DNA of 64,000 bases from assembly GCF_001949145.1 (NCBI RefSeq), contig NW_019091390.1, positions 1,218,142 through 1,282,141 on the forward strand. Direction: 5' to 3'. The translations under genes and the position numbers were made by a program. Below the pieces are notes generated by a model, which was given only the letters and a program-made list of their open reading frames with translations, did no database searches and was not told the DNA's origin. Of the stretch, positions 12,820-25,900 are shown piece after piece. The DNA is from Acanthaster planci (taxonomy: Eukaryota; Echinodermata; Asteroidea; Valvatida; Acanthasteridae). The first letter of the stretch is position 1. Each line of letters begins with the position of its first letter.

Positions 12820-15316
12820 CTTCAAAGGTTGTTATTTTTTCCCGAGAACTGTTGAAACCATCGATCTTTGCCGCGGCGCAGCCAGTTGCGTGTGAATGCC
12901 TTCAGTTGTTGCCACGACAGCTGACTTAAGCACGCATGCGCGTAAGAATTGCGGTCCAGACAAGTTGTTACCAAGAAAGCAATGCGAGCTTGCAAACGGT
13001 GACACAAATCGGATCGAATATAATGCAAGAAAAGAAGTGTATCCGCAGGCCGGATGCAAAGAGCATTGCAAGTTTGTCTGAATTTCTAACAAAACAAAGG
13101 AAAAAAAGATTCTGATACACTGACCAAAAAAGCGAATTAAGATCAAGGTGTCTTGGTGAAGTTTGCATGAATCAGAGAAACTTATATGTTTATCCTATGC
13201 ACAGATGAATGTGTTAATTACTCCTATCTTTAACTGTTTTGATTATTTTGTACTTATATATCGGAAGAATAACACGAAGTCTTTTCCCCCATCGGATATT
13301 TCTGAGGGGTAACCTGTTTTTTGAACGAGGCTGCAGAATGCAGCTGAAGTTCACCTCTGAGTAGACTGTTTTCTAGCGAAGACGTCAATTGAAGATTCGC
13401 TTAATTAATGCCACTTCGCACTTTACAAGTTACAAAGTATACCGCCTCTTGTTGGAGCAATCAGATGTACACAATCTTCCTTGTTTTATACATAAGAATA
13501 TATACGTAGAGCATATAAGTTTAAGAGATTACCAAAAGATGGAAAAGAGCGATTTACATTCCTGATTTGGGGAAAATGTGTATTTATGAGTGCGCAAGAT
13601 ATTTAAGATATTTTATAACATGGTTTAGCCTTATATAACTTATACAGATCTATTGAAATTGTTTATGAGGTAACTATTGAGAGATAACGTATCATTATTA
13701 AGAGATACGGTGTGGGATGGTGTTTTATTGTATCGGGCTTTACATCCCGACTAAGATGAATCTTTCGATAACCAGTTTTGTACTTCATTTAAAACGCATC
13801 AAGAAACAGACATCTGCATTCCAGGCTACTGCGTCAAGAACGTCTACAATCAGGTTTAAACAAAGTGTATATTGAACATGGCGCGGATTTCCAGCCAAAA
13901 TATTCGTGAATCTGGAGACTTCGATTTGCTATCGCACCACTTCGGTGACTGGTTTCTTTTATATACTTACTAGCTAGTTCGGAGGGTGTGGTGGTTACCA
14001 CGACAACTAGGGATCTGTCCTCTTTTTGAGGCGATAAAACAAGGTTTCCTCATCAATTGGGAAAAAAGGCCATATTATCGCCAGAAACTTTTTTTCAGAG
14101 TTGGCTTTTTAAGCTCGTATGATTCCAATTTATATTTAAAAGTTGTCATCTCATTCATAGTGGGAACCAGTTGTGGCCCACCACGCCCTGACACGATGAG
14201 CTTGTACTAAAACGAACACTTTATTGTCATTTTTAATAACAATTAACTTCGACAAAAGATAAAAATCTGTAAACGATCTGCAAAAGATAAAAATTGAAAG
14301 TGAAGCATCTAAGAAAACAACGGAAAACAATTTTGTATACGCTTGACATCTCAGATTTTGAAATGTCTCTTGGCACGCCTCCAAATTATGAGAAAATGAA
14401 CGAAACTATGAAACGGTACGAATGTGCTTTGGAACATTGTGACAATTCAATTTTGTACAAATTCATTCAATTCATTTGTTGAATTGTGGAATTAACACCA
14501 GGAGGGAAGGCATCTCAAATTACAGTGAACTGTTACCCCCGAAGATTTGAAGAAGATGCAGTGATAAGTGAGAGGTGACGTTTTATATCCGTTGGAGTTC
14601 AGCATCACGTTTTTTCCCTCTTGAAAACATAGATACGTTCTTATGTCATACAGTTATTTTTTTCTCCAGTTTTATTCATGTTTGTACTCGGAGTTTTTGA
14701 ATCAGTGTGGATTGTAATGTTCGGCATTTATTCTAGCCACGGTGATACGTTATTTCGTCATTATCTTTATTTGGAAATTGTACACAAATTCGTATTGTAT
14801 TGTTTTTCCCATTGATAAAAATGTAAGCCGATATTTAAAGATATTTTATTTATTGAAAAAAGGAATAAAAATACCATTCCAAAGTTTAAATATGATTTTT
14901 CTGGTACTACTTTTTTCTTACTGTAGTTGATAACCCCAAAGCTCAATGATTTTAGATTTTGTTGGTAGAAAAACATTTATATTATGCCGAAAAAATTCGT
15001 AAGAAATATGATTGCTTGACGCCTCTTCAGTCGTTTTATTGTGTTTAGTTTTCGTGATAAGCTCCGGCAAAATGGAAAATTGACTTGAAGTTTGGGATCG
15101 GGAGAAATAACAGTGACTCCTAAGATTTGTGATATCACAGTTATCTTCATGATGCTGAAACCACCCATATTTCTTCAACTTATTCCCGATTCCCTATTGG
15201 CTAGAACAAGCCTTAAACTGATACGAAGCACTAATAACGAATATACATGTACATGAAAAAACGGGGCCCATAAGCCATCTCCATTCCGTGCGCGGAAACA
15301 TGGAAGTATATTGCCC

Positions 15317-15565
15317 CGAGCATGGACCAAGAGAAGGTACAGTTTTCCTACTAACGGAGGCCCTATTGATCGTAACCATTGATTTTCATTTTGAAGACTT
15401 TATCATGGAGATCAGTGGTGGGAACTGCACTTTTCTGGTTCACAAACGACTGTGAAATGTACGGATTACGGTATCGCTTCCAACAGCATGGGCACTCTCC
15501 ACCAATTTGGCTCTCTTCAACTGATGAGGGGGTGCTTGTGCTCGAAGTGCATACTGTATTGCGTT
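15317..15565 (+). repeat. Dispersed repeat, copy 1 (about 200-250 bp family)
   Basis: Shared blocks are GACCAAGAGA, TTTCTGGTTCAC, GACTGTGAAATG, TGGCTCTCTTCAACTGATGA and GGGGGTGCTTGTGCTCGA, in that order. The same order is seen at 20052-20265, 22269-22480, about 44165-44345 (inverted) and 47976-48070 (inverted, shortened). There is no conserved reading frame between copies, so it behaves as a non-autonomous element and not as an exon family. Confidence 0.65.
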
Positions 15566-16420
15566 AGAACAATGGCTAATCAAAATGAAGACTTAAAGAG
15601 GGCGAGAAGTTTTATAACAGCGTAGAGAATCCAGAGACGTCAAATGAAGTCAAATACGTGTCATTTCAAACTTTATTGGGTCTTCTTCCGAAACAGGCAC
15701 CCTGGCCAACTGCAATGACGCCACGCCCAGTTACAGCCTCGGTGTCACACGAAACACGGTAACTGCGCCACCAAGCGGTCACACGTCCTTCTGAACATTA
15801 TTTCCCAAGCGAGGGCCTCAGAAAAAACTCTTTTATAAAAAAAAATCAAGTCATCATTGTAAATGAGTGTTATTTCAGTATACCAGTGACGCGAGTACAA
15901 AATAAAATGTAGAGAAGTCGAGGGCTTGATACCATTTCACGGGTGAGGGAGTGTCCTAGTATAGATACGTCGTGCCGCACTCATACCACCAAACCAGACG
16001 CTATGAATCAACTATAGCAACGGCACTGGTAACACATCTCTTTACACCGTTAGGAGCCCTTGCATGCACACAGACAACAGCATTCACTTGGAGGCCAAAG
16101 TATCAAATATCAGAGCCTTGCAGGATCATAAAAGTGGATTTTATCTTGCTAAGTTTTTATACCACCTTCAAAGAATGTGCCGGGTGCAGAGAATGCACAG
16201 CCCTCTTGTGGTAATAACCCGTCGCAAGAAATCTAGATGGACCAAGCGTTTTTATCGTTCCTGCCTATGAAATATAATATCGAACTCGTACGTCGGGATG
16301 TGAAAGAGTCTTTCTCAGTGGCGAATCAAGCGGGGACGGAACACCATGGGGACACGTTGCTATTTGTTTGGGGATTGAAAGTGCAGCATGTTCGAATCGT
16401 TATGGGTGAAAAGAAAAAAA

Positions 16421-16555
16421 GGAGACTTTGAGACGCTTGGTGGCGACAGACACAACGGACCTTTTTGGTTGATGTGGGCATGCGTGTCAGTTATGAGCAC
16501 GGGCACAATCGCGGAAAAGGACCAGCTTGTCTGTCGCCACCGTCTCAAAGTCTCC
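16421..16555. repeat. Fold-back (inverted repeat) element
   Basis: The left arm at 16421-16452 begins GGAGACTTTGAGACG and continues GGTGGCGACAGACA. The right arm at 16528-16555 is its reverse complement, with a 4-base CTTG insertion in the left arm only. The loop is about 75 bp and contains a second shorter pairing (GGACCTTTTT with AAAAGGACC). The near-perfect arms suggest a recent MITE or a long hairpin. Confidence 0.75.
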
Positions 16556-18776
16556 CATTGGACCGTCCTTTTTTTTGGAAAATAAAACTCATGTTACCCT
16601 CAGCAGGACCCAAGACCCGGGAGCGCCACTGACCTATCATTAAAAGAACCGCTTAATTGTTACAACACCAATGATGACCATCCTCAAACCATGTAGAAAC
16701 TAGCAGAATTATTCGAGATTTCTGTTCAAAGCATTAGGAACAAATTAGTCGGGGAACGAAGCTTTTAGCCGCATAATCATAGACGAGGAATCTGCTGTAA
16801 GCAGTACAAAAACTTTTCTTGGCCAACATTTGAATTGGAAGGCAAAATGGTAATTTAATCCGGAAAATATACAATTTTTTTGTAAATTATTCATCATGAA
16901 AGAGCGAGCAAAGATTTGGACAACACAGGGAAGAGAAAAGGCCCTGACTTTTAAAAAGTAATAATTATTAAGCGACCTTTAGAAAAAGACCGTTCTCGTT
17001 CTGACATTGCTATAATCAAAACTTTCAACACAATTAACAACCGATCTAGCACTGGAGCCATATTCAGACATAAGATATGCCTTGCGACTATGTGTTATTT
17101 TCATTTCATCGAGTTCAAATTAAATGCCTGTTTCTTTCAACATCAAAATAATGAACCTATGAAAGAACTCAGGATACAGAGGTTATTTGTCCAAGTATAA
17201 TCATATTATTTTCTACGATTAGTTTACGTAGAACGAATTGAATTGAATTATGGAATTGATTTTTACCCAAGCGTTAAGATACAGTCGGGAACCAAAAGGA
17301 AACTATAACACGGGCATAATCTATCTGATTAAAACTTTAACGTACATTTATCGTATTAACAAAAGCATATGTCTGCGTTTTATTGAATTGGGAGGTACAC
17401 AGGACATCAAGTCCAGGTGTCCATTTCGTGTCAAGCGAGGGCGCTATCGCACACTAGGGTGCACATCAAGCTAAGTAGAGGGTGCAGTCCAAATCTCTCG
17501 ACCGCGACTTCAAACTGTACACGACTTAATAAAAAGGGAACAGGCTGCAACCACAGTACACGGACTCTTGTGTAAATTCAAAGCAAAGCCAATATCGCTG
17601 GAAGTGTCTTGAAAAATCAAACGCAGGGTGATTTGCTCTCATAAATCGGCTCTTCACAATGTTGTTCTTCGGTATGTCGTGTTTGTGCAAGTAAGTCGAT
17701 TGCTTTATAGATATAAAAAGAAATTTGGTACATTTCAAAATACCTCAAATTCTATTCCCGATATTAAGACAGTGAAAGTTACCTCAACACAGAACGTCTT
17801 TGATGCCCCAGCCCCATATAAAACCCCCATTCAGCCATGACAGCCTTTCAGCTTTTGCGTGAATGCCCTTCCCGCAGATCGGCGGACGACTTTGGTTGAT
17901 TCCGTGTTCGAATTACATGTACATTATAGTTATGACCAGCAGCCGTATATTTGACTGGAAACCTCCAGGTAGCGGCTTAATTAAATCTATAACCCGTAGA
18001 CGCACGTGCCATTACTAGCCGCAGCCGGCCATGCAAGTAATTCTCCCAGCGTTCTGGATTACAACGGTATGTGGTCCTCCCCCCACTCCCTCTGCAATGG
18101 TTCGTCGACAGAAAAGCTTCACCGTGAGCAAGCTTCAGCCAGGATTATTAGCGAAATAGTGCAGTAATCGGCACAGGTTCCAGCAAGCGACGCTTTCTAG
18201 GAAGTGCGCGTAGTCTCACTTTTATATCAGTGACGAAGGGGTTCCGGGGCCCCGCCTGAGGTACCTGATACGTCAGTTAAGTCGACGGAGACCAACATAT
18301 AGAAAAGAAAGATACAAAACCTGCTGCAAAAGTGCTTGCTGACTACAGTGGGCCGGTATATACAAATTAAACATTGGAACTCACGCTTCGATTCAAGCAG
18401 GCAAAACGGTGGTAATCGACAGAGAAACGAGCCCAAAAAGCATATAAGAACACATCTCAGAATCGAAGGTGGAAGATGAGATTTCGGACAGAATTTGCCA
18501 TACTGATACCCACTTTTCATCCTCGACCAATGTGCTGCTGCATTTTACGATGCTTCCATGTCATTTGAATACAAATAACCAGTGACAGATTAACTGTTTA
18601 ATAATTGACACAGACACTCTCACTCTAGAACAAAATTTTGCTGTTAATTATTCAAGTCATTCCTTGCAAATGAAGGTTATACCTACCAGCAAAGTTTGAG
18701 ACCTGTAGAACCTTCGACATGTTTTCCTGGTTTAATTATCCGGCAGTAAAAGCCAGAATGTTCCGCCCACCACAGT

Positions 18777-18784
18777 TATATTTA
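18777..18784 (+). promoter_or_regulatory. Candidate TATA box of the first phospholipase A2 gene
   Basis: TATATTTA lies about 60 bp before the start codon at 18842. The second phospholipase A2 gene has a similar AT-rich box at the equivalent distance on the other strand, which supports both. Confidence 0.4.
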
Positions 18785-18841
18785 CTGTCACACACATTTG
18801 CCCTCTCAGATGATACTGCAACATGAGCAGAGTCGGTCGTT

Positions 18842-21800
18842 ATGGACAAATTGTTTGTGGTCGTATTGTTTGTGTGCTTCTCTAGCACCCGCTTAATCTC
18901 TGTCGCGGATGGAGTGCCTGTTAATGAGAGAGCTGAACAGGGCAGTGAGTAAATTCGAAATCATTGAAATCGTTTCCAGATATAGCATTAGATCATTTTG
19001 TTTTTAATGGCAGACTATTTGTGACGTCTGTCGGCCCTATCCGGCGGTTAATCTCGTTTTCTTTTGTCCCAGGAGTCGTTGCTCATTACATTATTTTTAA
19101 TCGAAACTTCTGTAGTTGTCAGTCGCCATTCTTAAACTTCAAGGACAGATGAGTTGAAGGGGGCCACATCCCCCCTCTGTGACAGGAATCAAGTTATTCA
19201 ATACTGAAAGGCTACCTTGGTTTATTTTATTTTATTCCTTCAAAAAAACGTGTAAAAAGCCTTTCAATGTATAGCTCCACCCCCTCACAAAGGCCATACG
19301 GGACTACCATTACATTTTGTCCCCCCCCCAAAAAGTTCACCCCTCCTGAAAACTTGATTCTGGATGGACTTCAATTTTGCAGTCTGTTTGCATTTGGACA
19401 ATCAGAACCTTACAAATTATTGGGATTTCCTCCCCATGCAAATAAACCTTCCACAAACTTTACATTAATAACGGACGAATTTCAATTGACGCAACCTAAC
19501 CACACGCACAGAACATTCTGATTCCGTTGCAGGGGATTAACACCTGTCCGAATTCCCCAGTGTCCAGTGTTATGGGAATTATATTTCTTTAAGCTATTAC
19601 TTCTTTCTTTTTTGATACCAACATGTAGCAATTACTGCCAACGCCTTCTATCAACTGGGAGAGTTAGCCGTGTGTACCACCGGACTGAATCTCATCGAGG
19701 GCGGACTAGCATACAATCATTACGGGTGTTACTGCGGCTTAGGAGGGGCCGGGACGCCGTTGGATGCAACAGACACGTAAGACGTCTCTTTCCAGATTTC
19801 AGATGTTCCTCGAACGGTTCTGGAACGGTTGTAACTATTCTCATGCAACATTTAAAATTCACAGTTTGGGGAACAATAAAAACATTAACGTGACCTTGCA
19901 TGCGCGAACGATACATCGGCAATTTTAATAAGTGTTGGGAATGCTCTCTACGGATGCGTATAAATGCCATAATTATGCCAAGAGAAAAATTCAAGTCACC
20001 ATCTCGCCACAGAGAGTAAGTATTCTGTGACTCCAAATCTCGTCGAAGCTACTTATGAGCCTCCAATTTAATCAAGAGGGGGCGCAATTTGTTTTTAGCA
20101 ACAGAAGCTCCTTTGGTCAGAACAGAACTTTTCTGGTTCACGAAAGACTGGGAAATGCACGCATTTCGGCTCATCACTACCAAGAAAATGAACACTCCAC
20201 ATGGCTCTTTACAACCGATGAGGGGTACTTCTGCTCGAGGCGCCATACGCTCTTGCAGCGGCGTCAAAGTGATATACCGCCGCGGCCAATATCTCAACCG
20301 GCGGGGGAGTCCCATATATTACCTCGAGTTGGTAACTAGAACCTCGAAAAAAATTGCAGTTGGCACCCACACGCTTCCATTACTGTCTCAGTGAGCGGCA
20401 TCGGTGTCGCGGTAATTTATCGATCACAAATTTTCCCTTCTCATTCCCTCACGTTGTGGAATACGTCATTTACAAAGTCCTAGCCTCTCAATTACTCTTC
20501 AGAGTGCTTGGTAGCTATGTAACCCTATGTCACGTACGGTACGAAACGAGCGTCGGGTGGCTATTGCTACACCTATTGACACCTTGGCTGAGTTCGGGCG
20601 GCTTGTTCCCGTATGTTCACGAACAGCTCGATTTATTGTTCGTGGGTCGGCCGCTCGGACGCCGGGAACAAACAACCGGTTATCATAAGCAACATGCAAC
20701 ATGGCGGCGTCCATGTACGTTATTCGAGAGTTAAGGTTTTGATGGGATGAATTCTTTTCTATAAAGACAGGAACATTCATTTCTGTGTTAAGGAAAATAA
20801 TTAATGTTAATTTTCCAAAACTTCCCATTTTCTACATGGTCTATGTCTTTGGAAGCCGTCTCTCTACTTTTTGCAGCTTTTTAAAAAAATCTAAATCTCA
20901 CGAGTTTTTCCGTGTGTTCCTGGAAAACCCTGACGAGGAGGTGGTGTGTGATCCTGTTCCAAGAACAGTGTTCTTGAGTCGTGTTCCCGCCGTTCGAGCG
21001 CGAGACCAAGAAACCCGTGTCAAGAACACGCCGCCCGAACTCGACCACAGTGTGCGACTACGTATTTCGCCCACGCAACGAGGTTGAGTACGTGTCATAC
21101 AAACCGACCAATCAATTAGTCCATTGGAGTAACCGTGATTTTTTTTTCCAGCGCAGATTATGGAGGTTAACCAAAACTTGAATCTTTCATACCAGCATAT
21201 TTGTTAGAGCACGTACAGGTCGCAAGGGCCACTATCAAGGTCATGCTATAAAACTGATACCCTCATAATTTGATAATATTCCATCATGCGGGGGACATTG
21301 GTACAAAGACTAAAGGAGGGAGTATTGATACTTCCATTTCAAATGGAAAGGCGAGATGAAATTTGGTTGACTTCTCAGAAATGATCTTGGATCAAGGTTG
21401 TAAACGCACCTATAATAACTTATCGATAACAAGAACAGGTGGCACGCTTCGTTGTATCCAGCCAAAGCAGAACCCGTGATAAGAATAAAACAGCATTTAG
21501 AGCAAGATGTAGCCCATTTGTGTTATTTTGTTGACAATACATATACCCGGAGTTAAAAGAATAACCACTCTAAAGATTCACTGGTCCGATCGACTTAATA
21601 ACTAAGTGCCACTTGCAAGCCCTGCACTTTACTTCTTCGCTGCACTGCACTTCTGGAAAATTGAAAAGGAGTTTGATACCAACAGCCATGCTCTTAACCC
21701 AGGAATTTTCATATTCTTTATCGACTTTTCATCATTTGGTGTTCAGGGTAGATATCAAAACTTCAGCTTGAGGAGTGATAAACCATTAAAAATCATTGTT

Positions 21801-22901
21801 CCGTCATATACACAGGTCCCAGCGATATTTCAAGGCTTAACTTTTTTCCGCATAAAATTATCTGTATTAAAGCATATAAATACTTCTCGGTGTGATTTTT
21901 GTCATTTGCATATAGGCCTACTTATAGCAATGATATACTTATTGATGAACACTAAAATGTGGTAAAGTGTTACAAGACGTTTCCTTTGATTGAGACCCTG
22001 TAATTAAAAAGAAATTTAAGCAGAGATTGAATCAAGTTTGGGACCATTATTATGTGATCTGGGAAAGCGCAGTAACGAGCCCTCTTCTCGACAACTGTAA
22101 TTTGATTGGTTTCAGATTTTTGTCCTTTCATCTTAGTTGCTGTTACGTTCACGACAACTGCTACACGCATAGTCCATGTTCCATCAACGTGTTCCAGTAC
22201 TCCATCCCTTACAAAAAGAGCGTGAGTTCGTGTGGCACCGCCGATGCAACCATCACGTGCAGTAAGTAATGAGCCCCGAGCTGGACCAAGAGAGGGCGCA
22301 ATTTTCTTAGCAACCCAGGCTCCTCCGATGGGAACTGGTACTTCGTTGGTTCATTAATTAACAAACGGCTATGAAATGAACGCGTTACTTTCGCACCGCT
22401 ACAAAATGAATACTCCCCCACCAGCCTGGCTCTTTTCATTTGATGAGGTGGGTGCTTCTGCTCCAGGCGGATTCGAAGACATGGAAACGACAATACCGAA
22501 TTTATTTCTTGACCAACTCTACCCAATATCATCTTGCATACGCCCGGTCCAAATTTTTCAGCATCAGGTTTTGGGTCTGAATTAGTTATTCCGTTATCTC
22601 AACGGACAAATTCTCAATTGCTCTCAGGAAGTTTTAGTACATTGAAAAAACCGCACGCGTTTTTTTGTCACAGCCTAGGCTTACATATGATTATATCATC
22701 GGTTGATCCCGAATTCAAAACAGGAGATCTTTTTTGCATTTATATTCAGAAAAAGCCTCCGACTATCCTTGGTATTACGGGAGTGAGAAGGACTGTGCTG
22801 AAGCGATCTGTAACTGCGACAAAGACCTCGCTTACTGCTTCAGGGAGACACGGTCAACCTATAACGAGGCCTATCGCAACTGGAGCAACTCCAAATGCTA
22901 G
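18842..22901 (+). CDS. Secreted phospholipase A2, group I-like (gene 1, four exons)
   Basis: Exons 18842-18944, 19629-19776, 22137-22261 and 22750-22901 join to 528 nt, giving a 175-residue Ca2+-dependent lipase that hydrolyses the sn-2 ester of phospholipids. Exon 1 encodes a hydrophobic signal peptide (MDKLFVVVLFVC...) and a short possible propeptide. Exon 2 has the calcium loop YGCYCGLGGAGTPLD (66-80). Exon 3 has the catalytic CCYVHDNCY, with H89 and the calcium ligand D90. Exon 4 has ICNCDKDLAYC, with D149 of the His-Asp dyad. Fourteen cysteines after the signal match the seven-disulfide group I layout, including the pair equivalent to C11-C77. Donors are GTGAGT, GTAAGA and GTAAGT; intron phases are 1, 2 and 1. 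All catalytic residues are present, so it looks intact. It could be a digestive or a venom/defence enzyme; sequence does not decide which. Its sister gene lies inverted at 28792-31726. Confidence 0.9.
20052..20265 (+). repeat. Dispersed repeat, copy 2
   Basis: This copy lies in intron 2 of phospholipase A2 gene 1. It shows the family blocks in order: GAGGGGGCGCAATTT, AGCTCCTTTGGT, TTTCTGGTTCACGAAAGACT, TGGCTCTTTACAACCGATGA and GTACTTCTGCTCGAGGCG. Confidence 0.65.
20590..21042. repeat. Inverted pair of GAGTTCGGGCGGC-containing elements
   Basis: GAGTTCGGGCGGC at 20590-20602 recurs inverted at 21030-21042. A second block, CGCTCG-N-ACG-N-CGGGAACA, is found at 20652-20670 and inverted at 20982-21000, so two related 60-80 bp units face each other about 310 bp apart. 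They lie in intron 2 of phospholipase A2 gene 1. The units also contain short TTGTTCCCG/CGGGAACAA inversions. They are possibly the terminal regions of one transposon. Confidence 0.45.
22269..22480 (+). repeat. Dispersed repeat, copy 3
   Basis: This copy starts about 7 bp after the exon 3 donor of phospholipase A2 gene 1. It has ATGAGCCCCGAGCTGGACC, AAGAGAGGGCGCAATTTTCT, GCTCCTCCGATGGGAACTGG, GCTATGAAATGAACGCGTTA and GGTGGGTGCTTCTGCTCCAG in the family order. Confidence 0.65.
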
Positions 22902-25900
22902 GCATATAGCAGTAACGAAGAAGCACGACTGTGTATCGAGTTGTAGTAGGCCTGTAGCTTAGGCCCGGTCTGGCGCCAAATATAGTTTACTTTGCATACA
23001 TTGAATTAAAGTAAGTCTTTTCTGTAACCTTGACAAGGCATATTAGCCTTTTAGAGGTATGGCGGACACAATAGGAGGGCGCTGTTTGGTTTTGTCTTTG
23101 CTTCAAATCCACCACTTCAAATAGCGCCCACCTGTTGCTTAGGCCATACTTCTGCAAGGCTGATGGCGTTCTTTTCATTCGACATTTAACATTATAGTGT
23201 CTCTAACCATTCTTATAAGAATCAAATATGGCCTTGTAACATCCAAAGAAGATTTCTTTTCACAAATTAAAGTAAGACACTTCACGTTAATTATGGTGTT
23301 TAATGATGAGTTACTTGTGTTTGGTTACAGAGCAATTGGTCTCTCATAAATTTTGAAAAAAAAAACAGCTGGCTGATAATGTACACGAGATTGAAGCAAT
23401 ACTAGCCGTACTGGCAAGCATATAATGTAATACAATGCATCTCTGTAATCTAAAGGCGTAACACCTTCCAAGTTTGTACATTGAATTACTTTTTAGCGCA
23501 AACGAGCTCTTCAAAGGAATCTCACATTATTGGTTTGTAAAATATTACACATTAGGTCAACTTCAAATTTTGAACTTAGATTTTTAAGCAGTCACTGAGG
23601 TAATACGCTAAGGAGCGAAGAATTTTCCTATAGGGACTGAGATAATAGTTTTAGTTCAAAAAGATAAAGTGATTCTCAGAATCCGTGAGAGAGGTAAATA
23701 GTAATTTTTCTTCAGAGCTCGGACGGTCTACAATGTGAAGTTTAAAAGCATGATGTGCTAACCTGTACTGGTTAATAATATTAGTTCTACTTGACAGAGG
23801 TGCATATTCTAATTGTATTCTCCATGTGGTCTGAGAGTTGCGAATAGAGTCACTGAGCTTTCCCCTGGAAAATGTTAAAATATAAGGAAAAAAAGGGAAA
23901 AAATGGACAGAGGGTGAAAACCCTAGTTTGCATGAAAATACTTTGGAGTGAACTCTAGCCTGGACTTGTCAATGTGGTATCGTTTAACGATCTTTGACAC
24001 GCTTCCTAGAGAGAGCCATGCAGCTTTCTGGCAACATCCATGAACGGAGTTACTGGAAATCTTAAGCCTACTGCTCAGAAATATTAGCAACGAACAACGA
24101 CCTTAATTAAATTGGACCATGACTACGGTGTTAACGCAACGCTGTCCACGTGATTTGATTTTTTTTCTTGTAGGGGACCTCGAAAAACGGTTCTCAAAGA
24201 CACTCTTGTAGTGTAGAAACAAAATACTTTTCTCCAGTAACAGAAATCGAAAACTTTTTATGAATTGCATGTGTTTCAATGTGTGCAAACAAGTTCATTT
24301 CTTTGTCGGTTGGAGTGTGTTGAAAAGTAACCGCTTTTATTCAACCATTAGAATTACGGTAAAGCTTTTGGGCAACTGAGGGCGCTACTGCCGGGGTGCC
24401 AATCAACTGAAGGCGAGTTAAATCAAGTTGCCTGACTCCAGCGACCCAGTCGGCGTATTAAAACATTTTTAGCGTTACTCACATTTCACCCTTGGTTGCG
24501 ATTCTCGTCGCGTACATGGTTATTGAAACCTCGTACAATCGAGTGAATTGTTCCCTTGGTAATAATAATCGATTCGGCTATTGATAACCAGTGGTGCGAC
24601 CATGCCCCAGGGTCTGGTTCCAATGGTTGACTAAATAGTTCAAACTATCCATCGTTCAAGCGTTGTTAGTCGAACTATAGTTGACGATCTAGTCCTCGCT
24701 CACACCTTCCCCATGAAGACACTGTCCAGTTTATGGTGCTTTTACGTTTGAATTTCGGAACCAGAGTTTTCTAGTACATTTTACTGAACATATTTCCGAG
24801 GAAGGGTTGCTTGTTTGTTTATAACCTATACCCATATTCAAACAGAATAGAATCGAGTCCCCAAAGAAAAACAGTTTCAAAACAGCAACATGTGAAAATC
24901 ATCAAGGAGTGGTTTGTGCTCAAATCAACGCGACACTCAGGGATTTCCCCGTAAAATGACATCACAGTTCCGCTCATTGGTATTAGCATAAACGCCTAAA
25001 TACATCAACATGACTTTGCACGAACATAATATAAACTGAAGAACAAAAGGTTCATTTTCAAAGAATGAAGAAGACAAAGGTGAAATAAATGGCAATGTTT
25101 ACTGTTGTCAATAGTTATGACAGACATGAAGTTACCGGTGTCTCAATATAGATGCTTGAAAAAAGCATGATATCCATCTTTTTGTCCATTTCGCATTTAA
25201 AAATCCAAATTTCTCTCCTCTGAAATCCCAGAAAAAAATCCCAGACACGCAGTGGAAAACATTACTCATCAACCGGTCAGAAATAAACATCCTCCAAAAG
25301 GCATAGTGGGAATTCCCTAAATTTTTACCGCCATTCTGTTCAATCGTCAATGAGCTACAGAGAGGTAGACTCGGTCAAACGGTGAGTTAAGGTAAACGCT
25401 TGGATGGGTTTATTGTCCTCAAATAATAGAGAGGCGCCGTGGTGGGGGAAAGCCGAGTCGTCAAAGGCCCCGTGCACGTACATATACACCCGTACACCAT
25501 TGTGTACCTGCCGCAGACAGCGTGCATTGCAGGTACTTATACTGGGCTTCCTGGTGACAAGAGTGAAGTCGGTAGAACCTTCACATGCTTTGAACATTCG
25601 TGTCTCCATGTTTTCTTCATGACGTTCGGCAGCAGGCCTCGGCCAGGTATTACGAGACGTCTCGCCTGAAAGCTATGAGGTATTTAATGTTAACTTTTCG
25701 GAGCAGTTTTTAAGTTGAGGACGTTTAAAACACGCCCACCGTGGCCAGAAGTTGCACACCAGCGACACGTACAGACACGGTCCCGGGCACCGTTTCGATT
25801 GCGTCATCAGTTCTATGCCACCACACGTTTTGCGCAAACACTGCACGCTGTTCCTCGACATGTGACTCTCCCTGAATATCCGAACTCGACCGATTTTAGC

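Larger units (their letters stand above)
12820..18775. other. DIRAS 3' UTR and intergenic DNA
   Basis: There is no stop-free or spliceable gene that I can recognise. The first 2 kb are AT-rich and could be a long 3' UTR; an AATAAA occurs at 14864-14869 and another near 15904. A dispersed repeat copy lies at about 15317-15565 and a fold-back element at 16421-16555. The rest holds only short shadow frames. Confidence 0.4.
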
